Positions 1 through 5,635 of a stretch of 9,576 nt of DNA are shown piece after piece (the first letter of the stretch is position 1; every line of letters starts with the position of its first letter). The DNA is from Pseudorhodobacter antarcticus. Its GTDB lineage: Bacteria; Pseudomonadota; Alphaproteobacteria; Rhodobacterales; Rhodobacteraceae. A program made the translations under genes and the position numbers. Location: assembly GCA_945897655.1 (NCBI GenBank), contig CAMDHB010000109.1:1-9576 (forward strand). Reading direction: 5' to 3'. The notes beneath the pieces are model-generated. The model searched no databases and was not told the DNA's origin. It saw only the letters and a list, made by a program, of their open reading frames with translations.

Positions 1-1429
1 GGGTGAACAGCACTTCCACCCTCTCACCGCTGCCCGGCGCACCAATCATCAGATCGGTCACACCGTCGCCGTTCACATCCCCGGCAAAGGCCAACGCGGC
101 CCCTGCCAGACTGCCTGCCGCGCCCACGACCTTGGCTCCACCAATCCCCTGCGCCAACTCGGCCAGATTGACCGCGCGGCCCGACCCACCCCAGACGACG
201 TAGACCGCGCCCGCATTGGCCCCGCCCTCACTGTCATGCGACGCGCCAATCACCAGATCGGCCACGCCGTCCCGGTTCAGATCATGCCCGCCCAACACCA
301 CAATACCGGCCAGATCGCCAGCCGCGTCGGCCCGAATGGCAAAGCCCCCAACGCCCGCCGCCACATCGGCCAGATCAACCGCCACATGCCCGGCCTGACC
401 ATAAACGACAAAGGCCGCCCCTGCCCCGGTCGCCCCTAACAGAATGTCGTGCAGCCCGTCTCCATTCACATCGCCCGCATCGGCAACAGATGCCCCGGCA
501 CCCGCCAGCCCGGTGATCGCATAGCCGCCAACCCCTGCCGCAACCTGTGCCAGATCAACCGCCGCGCCCGTCGCCTTGCCATCCACGACATAAACCGCGT
601 CCTGCCCGGCCAGCACAATCTCGACCCGCCCATCGCCGTTCTGGTCGCCCAGCACGCCCAGGGCCGCGCCAATCTGGTCGCCCGCCGCCGCCCCGGTGAT
701 CTTGAACCCGCCCGTGCCCAACTGCACGTTGTTCAACTGCACCACCGACCCGCCGGCCTTGCCCCAGACGACATAGGCCGCCCCGGCATTGGCGCCCCCG
801 GCATCCTGCCCCGGCGAACCGATCAGCACATCCGCGATCCCGTCGCCATTCATGTCCCCGGTGCAGAGCATGGCAAAGCCCGCCATATCCCCCGCCACCT
901 GCCCCTTGATCGAGAAACCGGCGCCGCCATTGCTGAACAGGTCCGCCAAGTCGACCCCGCTGCCCTTTCCCGCCGCAGCCTTGCCCCAGACGACAAAGCC
1001 CGCACCTGCATCGACTGCAGCGCCCACGGCCATGCCGGGTGCGCCCACCAGAACCTCACCCAACCCGTCGCCATTCATGTCGGCGCTGCTGCCCACGGAA
1101 AAGCCCGCCATATCGCCCGGCTTGACCCCATCAATGATCCAGGCTTCTGGCGTGCCGTGTGCCGCGCTGACCACCGTGCCGGGCAACGCCACACCTAGCG
1201 TCACGAAAACCCGCCCGGCATCTACCGCCTTGTCATCGCTGCCCGCCCCGCCGACGATCATGTCCGCGACGCCGTCCCCATTCAGATCGGCAACCGAGGC
1301 AATGCTGCCCGGCCCAACCATCCCCAGCGGCGTCGCTGTCAGGTCACCAACGTCGGGCGACAGCAGGGAATAGCCACCGCCCGTCGCAATCGTCGCGTTC
1401 AGCTGAATTTTTGTGTTTGGAATCGGCAT
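1..1429 (-). CDS. FG-GAP (integrin alpha-like) repeat protein, N-terminal part, runs off left edge
   Basis: An unbroken minus-strand frame of 476 codons starts at ATG 1429 and has no stop before base 1, so the C-terminus is missing. An in-frame TAG lies a short way upstream, and AAGG sits 8 bases before the ATG, which supports this start. The protein begins MPIPNTKIQLNATIATGGG. It contains seven FG-GAP units, each carrying a calcium-loop motif of the form D-x-N-G-D-G-x-x-D followed by a hydrophobic run and G-A/S-P/x-G. On the plus strand the motifs lie near 53-79, 256-283, 443-474, 622-650, 830-860, 1055-1084 and 1260-1291, about 180-225 bases apart. The unit near 256-283 reads DLNRDG (Gly to Arg), and the one near 622-650 starts DQNGDG. 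These repeats fold as beta-propeller blades in integrin alpha chains and in many secreted bacterial proteins. No Sec signal or membrane segment is visible at the N-terminus. Large alphaproteobacterial proteins of this type usually leave by a type I system using C-terminal signals, which would lie outside this window (inference). Family assignment is sure; function is unknown. Confidence 0.93.
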   Translation of the reverse strand, partial: MPIPNTKIQLNATIATGGGYSLLSPDVGDLTATPLGMVGPGSIASVADLNGDGVADMIVGGAGSDDKAVDAGRVFVTLGVALPGTVVSAAHGTPEAWIIDGVKPGDMAGFSVGSSADMNGDGLGEVLVGAPGMAVGAAVDAGAGFVVWGKAAAGKGSGVDLADLFSNGGAGFSIKGQVAGDMAGFAMLCTGDMNGDGIADVLIGSPGQDAGGANAGAAYVVWGKAGGSVVQLNNVQLGTGGFKITGAAAGDQIGAALGVLGDQNGDGRVEIVLAGQDAVYVVDGKATGAAVDLAQVAAGVGGYAITGLAGAGASVADAGDVNGDGLHDILLGATGAGAAFVVYGQAGHVAVDLADVAAGVGGFAIRADAAGDLAGIVVLGGHDLNRDGVADLVIGASHDSEGGANAGAVYVVWGGSGRAVNLAELAQGIGGAKVVGAAGSLAGAALAFAGDVNGDGVTDLMIGAPGSGERVEVLFT

Positions 1430-1540
1430 GGGTTTGACCTTGTGAAAACGTGGTGGCGTTGTTCGCTATGCCTCTGTAGGCGCCTTGGCCATTGCCTCCG
1501 TCAATCAACCCAAGCGTCATGTGGCCCGTCTAGCCACGCT

Positions 1541-1567
1541 GTTTAGGCCCCTAAACCCAGGGCCTAA
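1541..1567. repeat. Overlapping inverted repeats (GTTTAGG/CCTAAAC and TTAGGCCC/GGGCCTAA)
   Basis: GTTTAGG (1541-1547) pairs with CCTAAAC (1550-1556) across 2 bases. The overlapping TTAGGCCC (1543-1550) can instead pair with GGGCCTAA (1560-1567) across 9 bases. The two pairings are mutually exclusive in RNA. The element lies downstream of the VIT-family gene and upstream of the FG-GAP gene, both minus strand, so it could be a terminator stem for the first or an operator for the second. No T-run follows on the minus strand, so a classical intrinsic terminator is not supported. Confidence 0.45.
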
Positions 1568-1584
1568 TCGGTCGAAAACCGGAA

Positions 1585-1598
1585 TAAGCAATTGCTTA
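1585..1598. repeat. Perfect 14-base palindrome TAAGCAATTGCTTA
   Basis: TAAGCAATTGCTTA is identical to its own reverse complement. It is AT-rich in a GC-rich setting and begins 6 bases after the VIT-family stop codon (TGA, 1607-1605). The palindrome could be a dimeric repressor site for the FG-GAP gene, whose start is 156 bases further along the minus strand, or part of a 3' end structure. The sequence does not decide between these. Confidence 0.4.
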
Positions 1599-1604
1599 CG
1601 GACG

Positions 1605-2306
1605 TCAGACGCTGACCCCGAAGGCCCGCCCGACCACTGCCGTGATCGCCATCGCCGCCGCGCCCCAGAACAGCACCCGCAGCGTCGCCCGCATCGGCGG
1701 CGCCCCGCCCGCCGCCGCGCCAATCGCCCCTAGTGCCGCCAGCGCCACCAGCGTCACCGCCACGACCCCCGGAATGATTGTGCCCACCGGCAACAGGGCC
1801 GCCGCCAGCAAGGGAATCGCCGCCGCCACCGTAAATGTCGCACCCGATGCCATCGCCGCCTGAAGGGGATTGGCGGCATGAACCTCGGACAGGCCCAACT
1901 CATCGCGCACATGGGCGGCCAGCGCGTCCTTTTGCGTCAACTCGCGCGCGACCAGCGCCGCGGTTTCTGCCGACAACCCCCGACCGCGATAGATCGAGGC
2001 CAGTTCCGCCTCCTCTGCCGCCGGTTCATCGATGATTGCCCGACCTTCGCGCAGAATGTCGGCACGTTCCACATCAGCCTGACTGCTGACTGACACGTAT
2101 TCCCCGGCCGCCATCGACATGGCCCCCGCAGCAATGCCCGCCGTGCCCGCGATCAAGATTGCCGTCCGGTCCGGCCCTGCCGCCGCCACACCCACGATCA
2201 GAGAGGCGACCGAGACGATCCCGTCATTCGCCCCCAGCACCGCCGCCCGCAACCAACCCGACCGGTTGATGAAATGCGGCGCCTCATGCGCGGATTCGTA
2301 GGTCAT
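1605..2306 (-). CDS. VIT/CCC1-family iron/manganese transporter
   Basis: The 233-residue protein belongs to the VIT1/CCC1 family, membrane transporters that move Fe(II) or Mn(II) out of the cytoplasm. Predicted membrane segments lie at about residues 20-42, 50-72, 150-170, 174-196 and 206-230, giving the five-helix family topology. Family landmarks are GANDGIVS (25-32) in helix 1 and GAMSMAAGEYVSVSSQ (61-76) at the end of helix 2. A Glu-rich soluble stretch, about 77-145, corresponds to the metal-binding domain between helices 2 and 3. It has no N-terminal ferritin-like domain, so it is a plain VIT protein rather than MbfA. The ATG overlaps the stop of the LuxR gene by four bases (ATGA, 2306-2303), with AAAGGA just upstream, so translation is probably coupled. 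As last gene of the two-component operon it is probably expressed with the sensor pair. Whether Fe, Mn or another metal is carried cannot be read from the sequence. Confidence 0.93.
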   Translation of the reverse strand: MTYESAHEAPHFINRSGWLRAAVLGANDGIVSVASLIVGVAAAGPDRTAILIAGTAGIAAGAMSMAAGEYVSVSSQADVERADILREGRAIIDEPAAEEAELASIYRGRGLSAETAALVARELTQKDALAAHVRDELGLSEVHAANPLQAAMASGATFTVAAAIPLLAAALLPVGTIIPGVVAVTLVALAALGAIGAAAGGAPPMRATLRVLFWGAAAMAITAVVGRAFGVSV

Positions 2307-2821
2307 CTGTCGTCCTTTCCCTGTGTCGGGTCCGGCAACCGGCCCAACAATTCATCCACGAACACCGACGCAAACTGCGCCCTGCTCGTCACACCCGATT
2401 TGCCGTAAACCCGCGCCAGTTGCGCCCGCACCGTGCCCGTCGCCGACCCGCGCAACTCGGCCATCACGGCCGGGTCTACGCCTTTCAACGACAGCCAGGC
2501 CACCTCGCGTTCCGACGGGGTCAGCTTCCAGCCGTCAAACTGCCGCTCGATCACCTGCACGAACGCCCCGCTTGCCAGCGCCAGCGCCCGGTCCTGCTCA
2601 TCCGAACGGCGCAGCAGGCGGCGCAGTTCCTGCACCGTGAGCCAGGTGCCGATGCACAGCGCAATCGCCACCGGCAGTTCCATCAACGCGTGACGCTTGC
2701 TGGTATCGGTCGCCAGTTCCAACAGACTGTCCGAGACAAAGAACACCGCCGCGAATACCTCGACCACCAGCGCGGCCGCGATGGTCGCCGTGGGCCCCCA
2801 GAGCGGCGAATGCCAATTCAT
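2303..2821 (-). CDS. Membrane-anchored LuxR-type helix-turn-helix regulator
   Basis: The 172-residue protein has two hydrophobic segments (about 10-32 and 47-64), a charged linker likely to be helical (about 65-95: LRRLLRRSDEQ onward), and a C-terminal GerE/LuxR-type DNA-binding domain (about 98-155). The HTH landmarks are visible: LTPSEREVAWL at 100-110, a turn around GVDPAVMAEL, the recognition region SATGTVRAQLARVY, and the final K-S-G-V-T-S-R-A-Q-F. No receiver or autoinducer domain is present, so signal input would have to come through the membrane segments or by protein partners. Its start overlaps the kinase stop by 4 bases (ATGA, 2821-2818) and its stop overlaps the VIT start in the same way. 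A second DNA-binding regulator inside a two-component operon is unusual; it may tune the same targets or regulate the transporter (inference). The family call is firm; the targets are unknown. Confidence 0.88.
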   Translation of the reverse strand: MNWHSPLWGPTATIAAALVVEVFAAVFFVSDSLLELATDTSKRHALMELPVAIALCIGTWLTVQELRRLLRRSDEQDRALALASGAFVQVIERQFDGWKLTPSEREVAWLSLKGVDPAVMAELRGSATGTVRAQLARVYGKSGVTSRAQFASVFVDELLGRLPDPTQGKDDR

Positions 2822-4134
2822 GCCCCGCCCCCAAGATCAAACACGGCTTCCACCCCCCGGACCTGCCCGCGGATGGGCGAGGTCAGCATAAACCCGCAAT
2901 CCGCCCGCTCGGCCACTGTGGCGACAATCGTCAGGCCCAGCCCGCTGCCTTCGACCCCGCCGCTGCCCCGTTCAAATCGCTGGGTCAACCGGGCCAGCGT
3001 TTCGGGCGTCAGCGGCGCGCAGTCATTGACCACGCGCAAGACCCCTGCCGCCGACAAAGCCACATCAACCCGCGTGCCCGCCGTGCCATGCTTCAGCGCA
3101 TTCTCGATCAGGTTGCGGCACAAGATGCCAAAGATATCAAGGTCGATATCCGACAGGACCGGCCCCTCAGGCAGCGTCAGATCAATCCGGTCGGTCACAC
3201 GGGCCAAATCCTGCACCACCAGCCTCACAATGGGCCGCAAATCCCGCGCTTCGTCCGTTCGCAACCGCCCCCCTTCGGCCCGCGCCAACTGCATCATCTT
3301 TTCCGACAGCCGCGTCAGCCGTTTCAGCGCCGCCTCAATCTCGGCTCCGCGCCGTGCCGCCTCGGGGTCGCGGGTCTCGCTCTGCAAGCGCTGCGCCTGC
3401 GCAATCGCCCCCGCAACCGGGGTGCGCAATTCATGCGCGGCATTGGCGGCAAAACTGCGCTCGGCGTCGAACGCCGCGCCCAGCCGCGCCAGCAACTGGT
3501 TCACCGCCGCCGCAATTGGTGCCACCTCGCTGGGCAACCCCGTCATCGGCAAGGCGGACAAATCCCGCGGCCCCCGGGCCGCAAGCGCCGTCCGCAGCCG
3601 CCGCACCGGCCCAAAGCTCAGCCGCACCGCCACCCAGATCGCCACAAAGGACAGCGGAATAACCACCAACAGCGGCAACCCCAAGCCCAACTGCATCTCT
3701 CGCGCAATTTCGGCCCGATGCTGCAACGGTTCGGCCACCGCAATGGTGATCGAACCTTGCAACGCAGCATCCTGATAAAAGCGGTGGGTCTGCGACTGAC
3801 GAAAGCCCATCCCGTCAAACTCGGGAAAGATGGCGGGGTCCGCCGCATGCGATGTCAACAACAACCGCCCCTGCGCATCGCGCACGACATAGGTAAAGAA
3901 CTCCTCATGGTCGCGCAGCGGCGCGATGCGTTGTTCGATCCCTTCTTCCTCTCGGTCGACGATGTCGCGCACTGCCAGCGGCAGGATGCGCTGCGCCGTC
4001 TCTTGCAGAGCGCTGTCGAAAACCTCGTTCATCTCGTGCCGCAGTTGGTTTGCCGTCACCACCGCCGCCCCGGCCCACAGCACCGTCACGCACAACCCGA
4101 TGATCAACGCCAACCGCGCCTGCAACGACCTCAT
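2818..4134 (-). CDS. Sensor histidine kinase, QseC/PmrB type
   Basis: The 438-residue inner-membrane kinase has TM1 at about 8-29, an extracytoplasmic sensor region at 30-149 (2CSK/QseC-like length), TM2 at about 150-172, a HAMP-like linker at about 173-225, the H-box with phosphoacceptor H234 (AAHELRTPV), the N-box N341-L-I-E-N345, an F-region RFERG near 386-390, and the G2 box G396-S-G-L-G400. The extracytoplasmic segment has two ExxE motifs, E34-M-N-E37 just after TM1 and E64-G-I-E67 within an acidic run (REEEGIEQR). In PmrB, ExxE motifs in the periplasmic segment are required for Fe(III) sensing, so a ferric or other cation signal is a reasonable inference. The G1 box is degenerate: it reads N370-D-C-A-P-L where D-x-G-x-G is usual. 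The start overlaps the response regulator stop by four bases (4134-4131). It should phosphorylate the adjacent response regulator. Confidence 0.95.
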   Translation of the reverse strand: MRSLQARLALIIGLCVTVLWAGAAVVTANQLRHEMNEVFDSALQETAQRILPLAVRDIVDREEEGIEQRIAPLRDHEEFFTYVVRDAQGRLLLTSHAADPAIFPEFDGMGFRQSQTHRFYQDAALQGSITIAVAEPLQHRAEIAREMQLGLGLPLLVVIPLSFVAIWVAVRLSFGPVRRLRTALAARGPRDLSALPMTGLPSEVAPIAAAVNQLLARLGAAFDAERSFAANAAHELRTPVAGAIAQAQRLQSETRDPEAARRGAEIEAALKRLTRLSEKMMQLARAEGGRLRTDEARDLRPIVRLVVQDLARVTDRIDLTLPEGPVLSDIDLDIFGILCRNLIENALKHGTAGTRVDVALSAAGVLRVVNDCAPLTPETLARLTQRFERGSGGVEGSGLGLTIVATVAERADCGFMLTSPIRGQVRGVEAVFDLGGGA

Positions 4135-4790
4135 GCCGTGCCCAATCTGTATCCCATGCCACGTTCCGTCTCGATCACGCCATGGCCAAGCTTCTTGCGC
4201 AATCGGCTGACATGCACCTCGATCGTGTTGCTCTCAACCTCGGTGTCGAACGAGTAGAGCCGCTCTTCCAGCTGCGCCTTGGACCACAGCTGGTGCGGGC
4301 GCTGCACAAAGGCCTCGAACAAGACCCATTCCTTGGCCGTCAGCGGCACGACCCGCCCCTTGAGGCGTATGGTGCGAGAGGCCAGATCAATCTCAATCGC
4401 CCCCAGCGTCACAATCGGGTTGGGGTTGCCCGCATAGCGCCGCGCCACGGACCCGATCCGCGCAGACAGTTCCGACAGATCGAACGGCTTGACCAGATAA
4501 TCATCCGCCCCCGCGTTCAACCCCTCGATCCGGTCGGAGATCTGGTCCAGAGCGGTCAGTATGATCACCGGCGCCACATTGCCCGCCGACCGCAGGCTGC
4601 GCAGAAAGGGTATCCCCCGCCCATCCGGCAGCATCAGGTCCAGCAACAGCAGATCATACCCCGCCACCGCCAAATGGTCGCGCGCATGGTCCAGCCGCGT
4701 CACCCAATCCAGCGAATGACCATCCGCCACGATCTGGTCGCGCACCGCCGCCCCCAGCACCGTATCATCTTCGATCAGCAAGATCCGCAT
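4131..4790 (-). CDS. OmpR-family response regulator, QseB/PmrA type
   Basis: The 219-residue protein has an N-terminal receiver domain (about 1-115) and a C-terminal winged-helix OmpR/PhoB DNA-binding domain (about 125-217). Receiver landmarks are intact: acidic pair D8-D9 after MRILLIE, phosphoacceptor D51 (LLLLDLMLP), T79 and K101 (DDYLVKPFD). The effector domain shows LTAKEWVLFEAF, the recognition-helix region SNTIEVHVSRLRKKL, and the terminal GMGYRL turn. The frame stays open upstream to 5024, but that would run through the divergent PepSY gene; ATG 4790 gives the canonical receiver start, though its ribosome site is weak. It is the first gene of the minus-strand operon and is followed by a 4-base overlap with the kinase. 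It is the best candidate to bind the 17-base direct-repeat boxes in the divergent region and upstream of the acidic-protein gene, and thus to control both operons, including its own. Confidence 0.96.
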   Translation of the reverse strand: MRILLIEDDTVLGAAVRDQIVADGHSLDWVTRLDHARDHLAVAGYDLLLLDLMLPDGRGIPFLRSLRSAGNVAPVIILTALDQISDRIEGLNAGADDYLVKPFDLSELSARIGSVARRYAGNPNPIVTLGAIEIDLASRTIRLKGRVVPLTAKEWVLFEAFVQRPHQLWSKAQLEERLYSFDTEVESNTIEVHVSRLRKKLGHGVIETERGMGYRLGTA

Positions 4791-4805
4791 GGTGCCTGGC
4801 CCGTT

Positions 4806-4822
4806 CTTACGCTTGACACCCC
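4806..4822 (-). promoter_or_regulatory. Weak fourth copy of the direct-repeat box
   Basis: On the minus strand this reads GGGGTGTCAAGCGTAAG. It fits the consensus CTGACRYCARGCTKAAG at 12 of 17 positions, mainly in the second half (TCAAGC and TAAG). It ends about 15 bases before the response regulator start. This could be a low-affinity or autorepression site, or a chance similarity. Confidence 0.25.
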
Positions 4823-4836
4823 TTTTACCACCCAGC

Positions 4837-4853
4837 CTGACGCCAAGCTGAAG
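4837..4853 (+). promoter_or_regulatory. Box 1: response-regulator direct-repeat site CTGACG-N5-CTGAAG
   Basis: CTGACGCCAAGCTGAAG contains the hexamers CTGACG and CTGAAG starting 11 bases apart, one helical turn, the arrangement used by OmpR/PhoB/PmrA-type regulators. It matches box 3 at 15 of 17 positions and box 2 at 14 of 17. It lies between the divergent start codons (4790 and 4930). From the minus strand it could overlap the -35 region of the response regulator operon; from the plus strand it is an upstream activator position for the PepSY operon. Confidence 0.6.
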
Positions 4854-4869
4854 CAGCCTATCCCCCGAC

Positions 4870-4886
4870 CTTAAGCCTGGTGTCAG
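4870..4886 (-). promoter_or_regulatory. Box 2: response-regulator direct-repeat site CTGACA-N5-CTTAAG
   Basis: Read on the minus strand this is CTGACACCAGGCTTAAG, inverted relative to box 1 with 16 bases between the two. The second hexamer, CTTAAG, is the form typical of a PmrA half-site. It is centred about 52 bases upstream of the PepSY start codon and about 88 bases upstream of the response regulator start, so it may serve both promoters. Confidence 0.6.
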
Positions 4887-4929
4887 CTTCACTGCGCAAA
4901 ACGAGGCATCGCTTGCTGGAGTATGACCG

Positions 4930-5202
4930 ATGCCAAGCCCCCTTACCATTCTGATTGTGGTCGCCACGCTGGCCGCCGCCACAATGACCCGCGCCGATGA
5001 CGACTGCGCCGTGCCTATGGCCAACTGGCAGCCCCGTGCTGCCGTTCAGGCAATGGCCGAGGCTCAGGGCTGGACCGTCCGCCGCATCAAGATTGACGAC
5101 GGCTGCTATGAAATCTTCGGCGCCGACGCGACCGGCCGCGCGATCGAAGTCATGGTCGATCCCGCCACTCTGGAGGTGATCGAGATGGAATACGAAGACT
5201 GA
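4930..5202 (+). CDS. Small exported PepSY-domain protein
   Basis: The 90-residue protein has a Sec-type signal peptide (about 1-22, hydrophobic core LTILIVVATLAAAT, likely cleavage after TRA before DDD) followed by a single PepSY-like domain (about 30-90). Typical features are a helix AAVQAMAEAQGWTVRRI, a strand/turn DDGCYEIFGADATGRAIEV, and the closing VMVDPATLEVIEM. C26 and C59 are the only mature-chain cysteines and could form a disulfide. The start is set by GGAG at 4918-4921, 8 bases before ATG 4930; an ATG at 4923 is in another frame. It is the first plus-strand gene, divergent from the two-component operon and upstream of a membrane protein with its own PepSY-TM region. A periplasmic accessory or inhibitor-like role in the redox module is inferred. 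The family is confident; the partner and ligand are unknown. Confidence 0.85.
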   Translation: MPSPLTILIVVATLAAATMTRADDDCAVPMANWQPRAAVQAMAEAQGWTVRRIKIDDGCYEIFGADATGRAIEVMVDPATLEVIEMEYED

Positions 5203-5215
5203 CGTCAGGCTGAAG
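5199..5215 (+). promoter_or_regulatory. Box 3: response-regulator direct-repeat site CTGACG-N5-CTGAAG
   Basis: CTGACGTCAGGCTGAAG has the same hexamer-5-hexamer form as box 1 and matches it at 15 of 17 positions. Its first bases include the TGA stop of the small PepSY gene (5200-5202), and it lies 80 bases upstream of the acidic-protein start. A possible -10 element, TGATAA (5241-5246), begins 26 bases after the end of the box, which would suit activation from the box. This would be a second, internal promoter for the remaining four plus-strand genes. Confidence 0.6.
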
Positions 5216-5237
5216 CAGAAACCGCCCCGCCGTCAGC

Positions 5238-5265
5238 CCCTGATAAGCTGGCGCTGCGATCAGGG
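5238..5265. repeat. Short inverted repeat CCCTGAT/ATCAGGG
   Basis: CCCTGAT (5238-5244) pairs with ATCAGGG (5259-5265) around a 14-base loop in the gap between the small PepSY gene and the acidic-protein gene. The stem has only 7 pairs and no T-run follows, so it is a poor terminator. It overlaps the candidate -10 TGATAA and could instead be a regulatory or RNA-processing structure. Confidence 0.25.
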
Positions 5266-5294
5266 CCTCGCACAACGAACCTCAGGAGAGTTCC

Positions 5295-5615
5295 ATGAAA
5301 ACCACTCTGGCCCTTCTGGCCGCAACGACCGCTTTCGGTGCCCTTTTCGCGTTCACCACCTTTGACGGCGCCCATGCTGGCCACCGTGCCACGCTGCCTG
5401 ACGCCACGCAGGAAGCGTGGGTCAGTCTCGTCTCGGGAAACGACGAAGACTACGACGATGGCGAGGACGAGGATTGCGAAGAGGGCGATGATGTGGAGGA
5501 GGATCAGGATGAAGCCTGCATCCCCACACAATCCCTCCCTCCCGCCGGCACCATCGCACCGCCCGCCAACGGCCTGTTCGGCACCGGCGCCCCGCCCAAG
5601 GTTCAGGTCAACTGA
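5295..5615 (+). CDS. Small secreted Asp/Glu-rich protein
   Basis: I do not recognise a named family. The 106-residue protein has a clear Sec signal peptide (about 1-28, cleavage after AHA). The mature chain begins GHRATLPDATQEAWVSLVSG, then enters a strongly acidic stretch at residues 50-73 where 18 of 24 residues are Asp or Glu. This stretch ends near two cysteines, C61 and C75, and is followed by a Pro-rich, low-complexity tail. AGGAGA at 5284-5289, 5 bases before the ATG, is the strongest ribosome site in the operon. Such acidic tracts often bind calcium or ferric iron with low affinity. A role as periplasmic metal-binding partner of the redox proteins encoded downstream is inferred from position. 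It is preceded by a predicted response-regulator box and is followed by the DUF2271 gene after 20 bases. Confidence 0.8.
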   Translation: MKTTLALLAATTAFGALFAFTTFDGAHAGHRATLPDATQEAWVSLVSGNDEDYDDGEDEDCEEGDDVEEDQDEACIPTQSLPPAGTIAPPANGLFGTGAPPKVQVN

Positions 5616-5635
5616 TCACCCCACTGGAGATGAAC

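Noticed and set aside
449..1198. Plus-strand frame of 249 codons in the FG-GAP region
   Set aside because: Shadow of the repeat gene. The minus strand gives seven D-x-N-x-D-G units; the plus frame gives a His/Arg/Pro-rich chain with no features.
47..1300. Regular spacing of similar sequences at about 200 bases, considered as a DNA repeat or CRISPR-like array
   Set aside because: The similarity is in codons for FG-GAP loops, units diverge between loops, and the reading frame is continuous; this is protein repeat structure.
2420..3775. Long plus-strand open frame (451 codons) opposite the kinase and LuxR genes
   Set aside because: The translation is Arg/Ser/Ala-rich with no family features and lies antisense to clear kinase and HTH motifs. 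Long antisense frames are expected at this GC content.
4813..4818. Perfect TTGACA on the plus strand as a -35 element
   Set aside because: No acceptable -10 lies 16-18 bases downstream, and the bases form part of a weak minus-strand box. Probably chance.
4791..5024. Upstream extension of the response regulator to a start at 5024
   Set aside because: It would cross the divergent promoter region and the small PepSY gene, and adds residues not seen in OmpR-family proteins; MRILLIEDD at 4790 is the canonical start.
5630..5632. ATG 5630 as the DUF2271 start
   Set aside because: It directly touches the GGAG ribosome site with no spacing; ATG 5636 has a normal 6-base spacing and gives a standard signal peptide.
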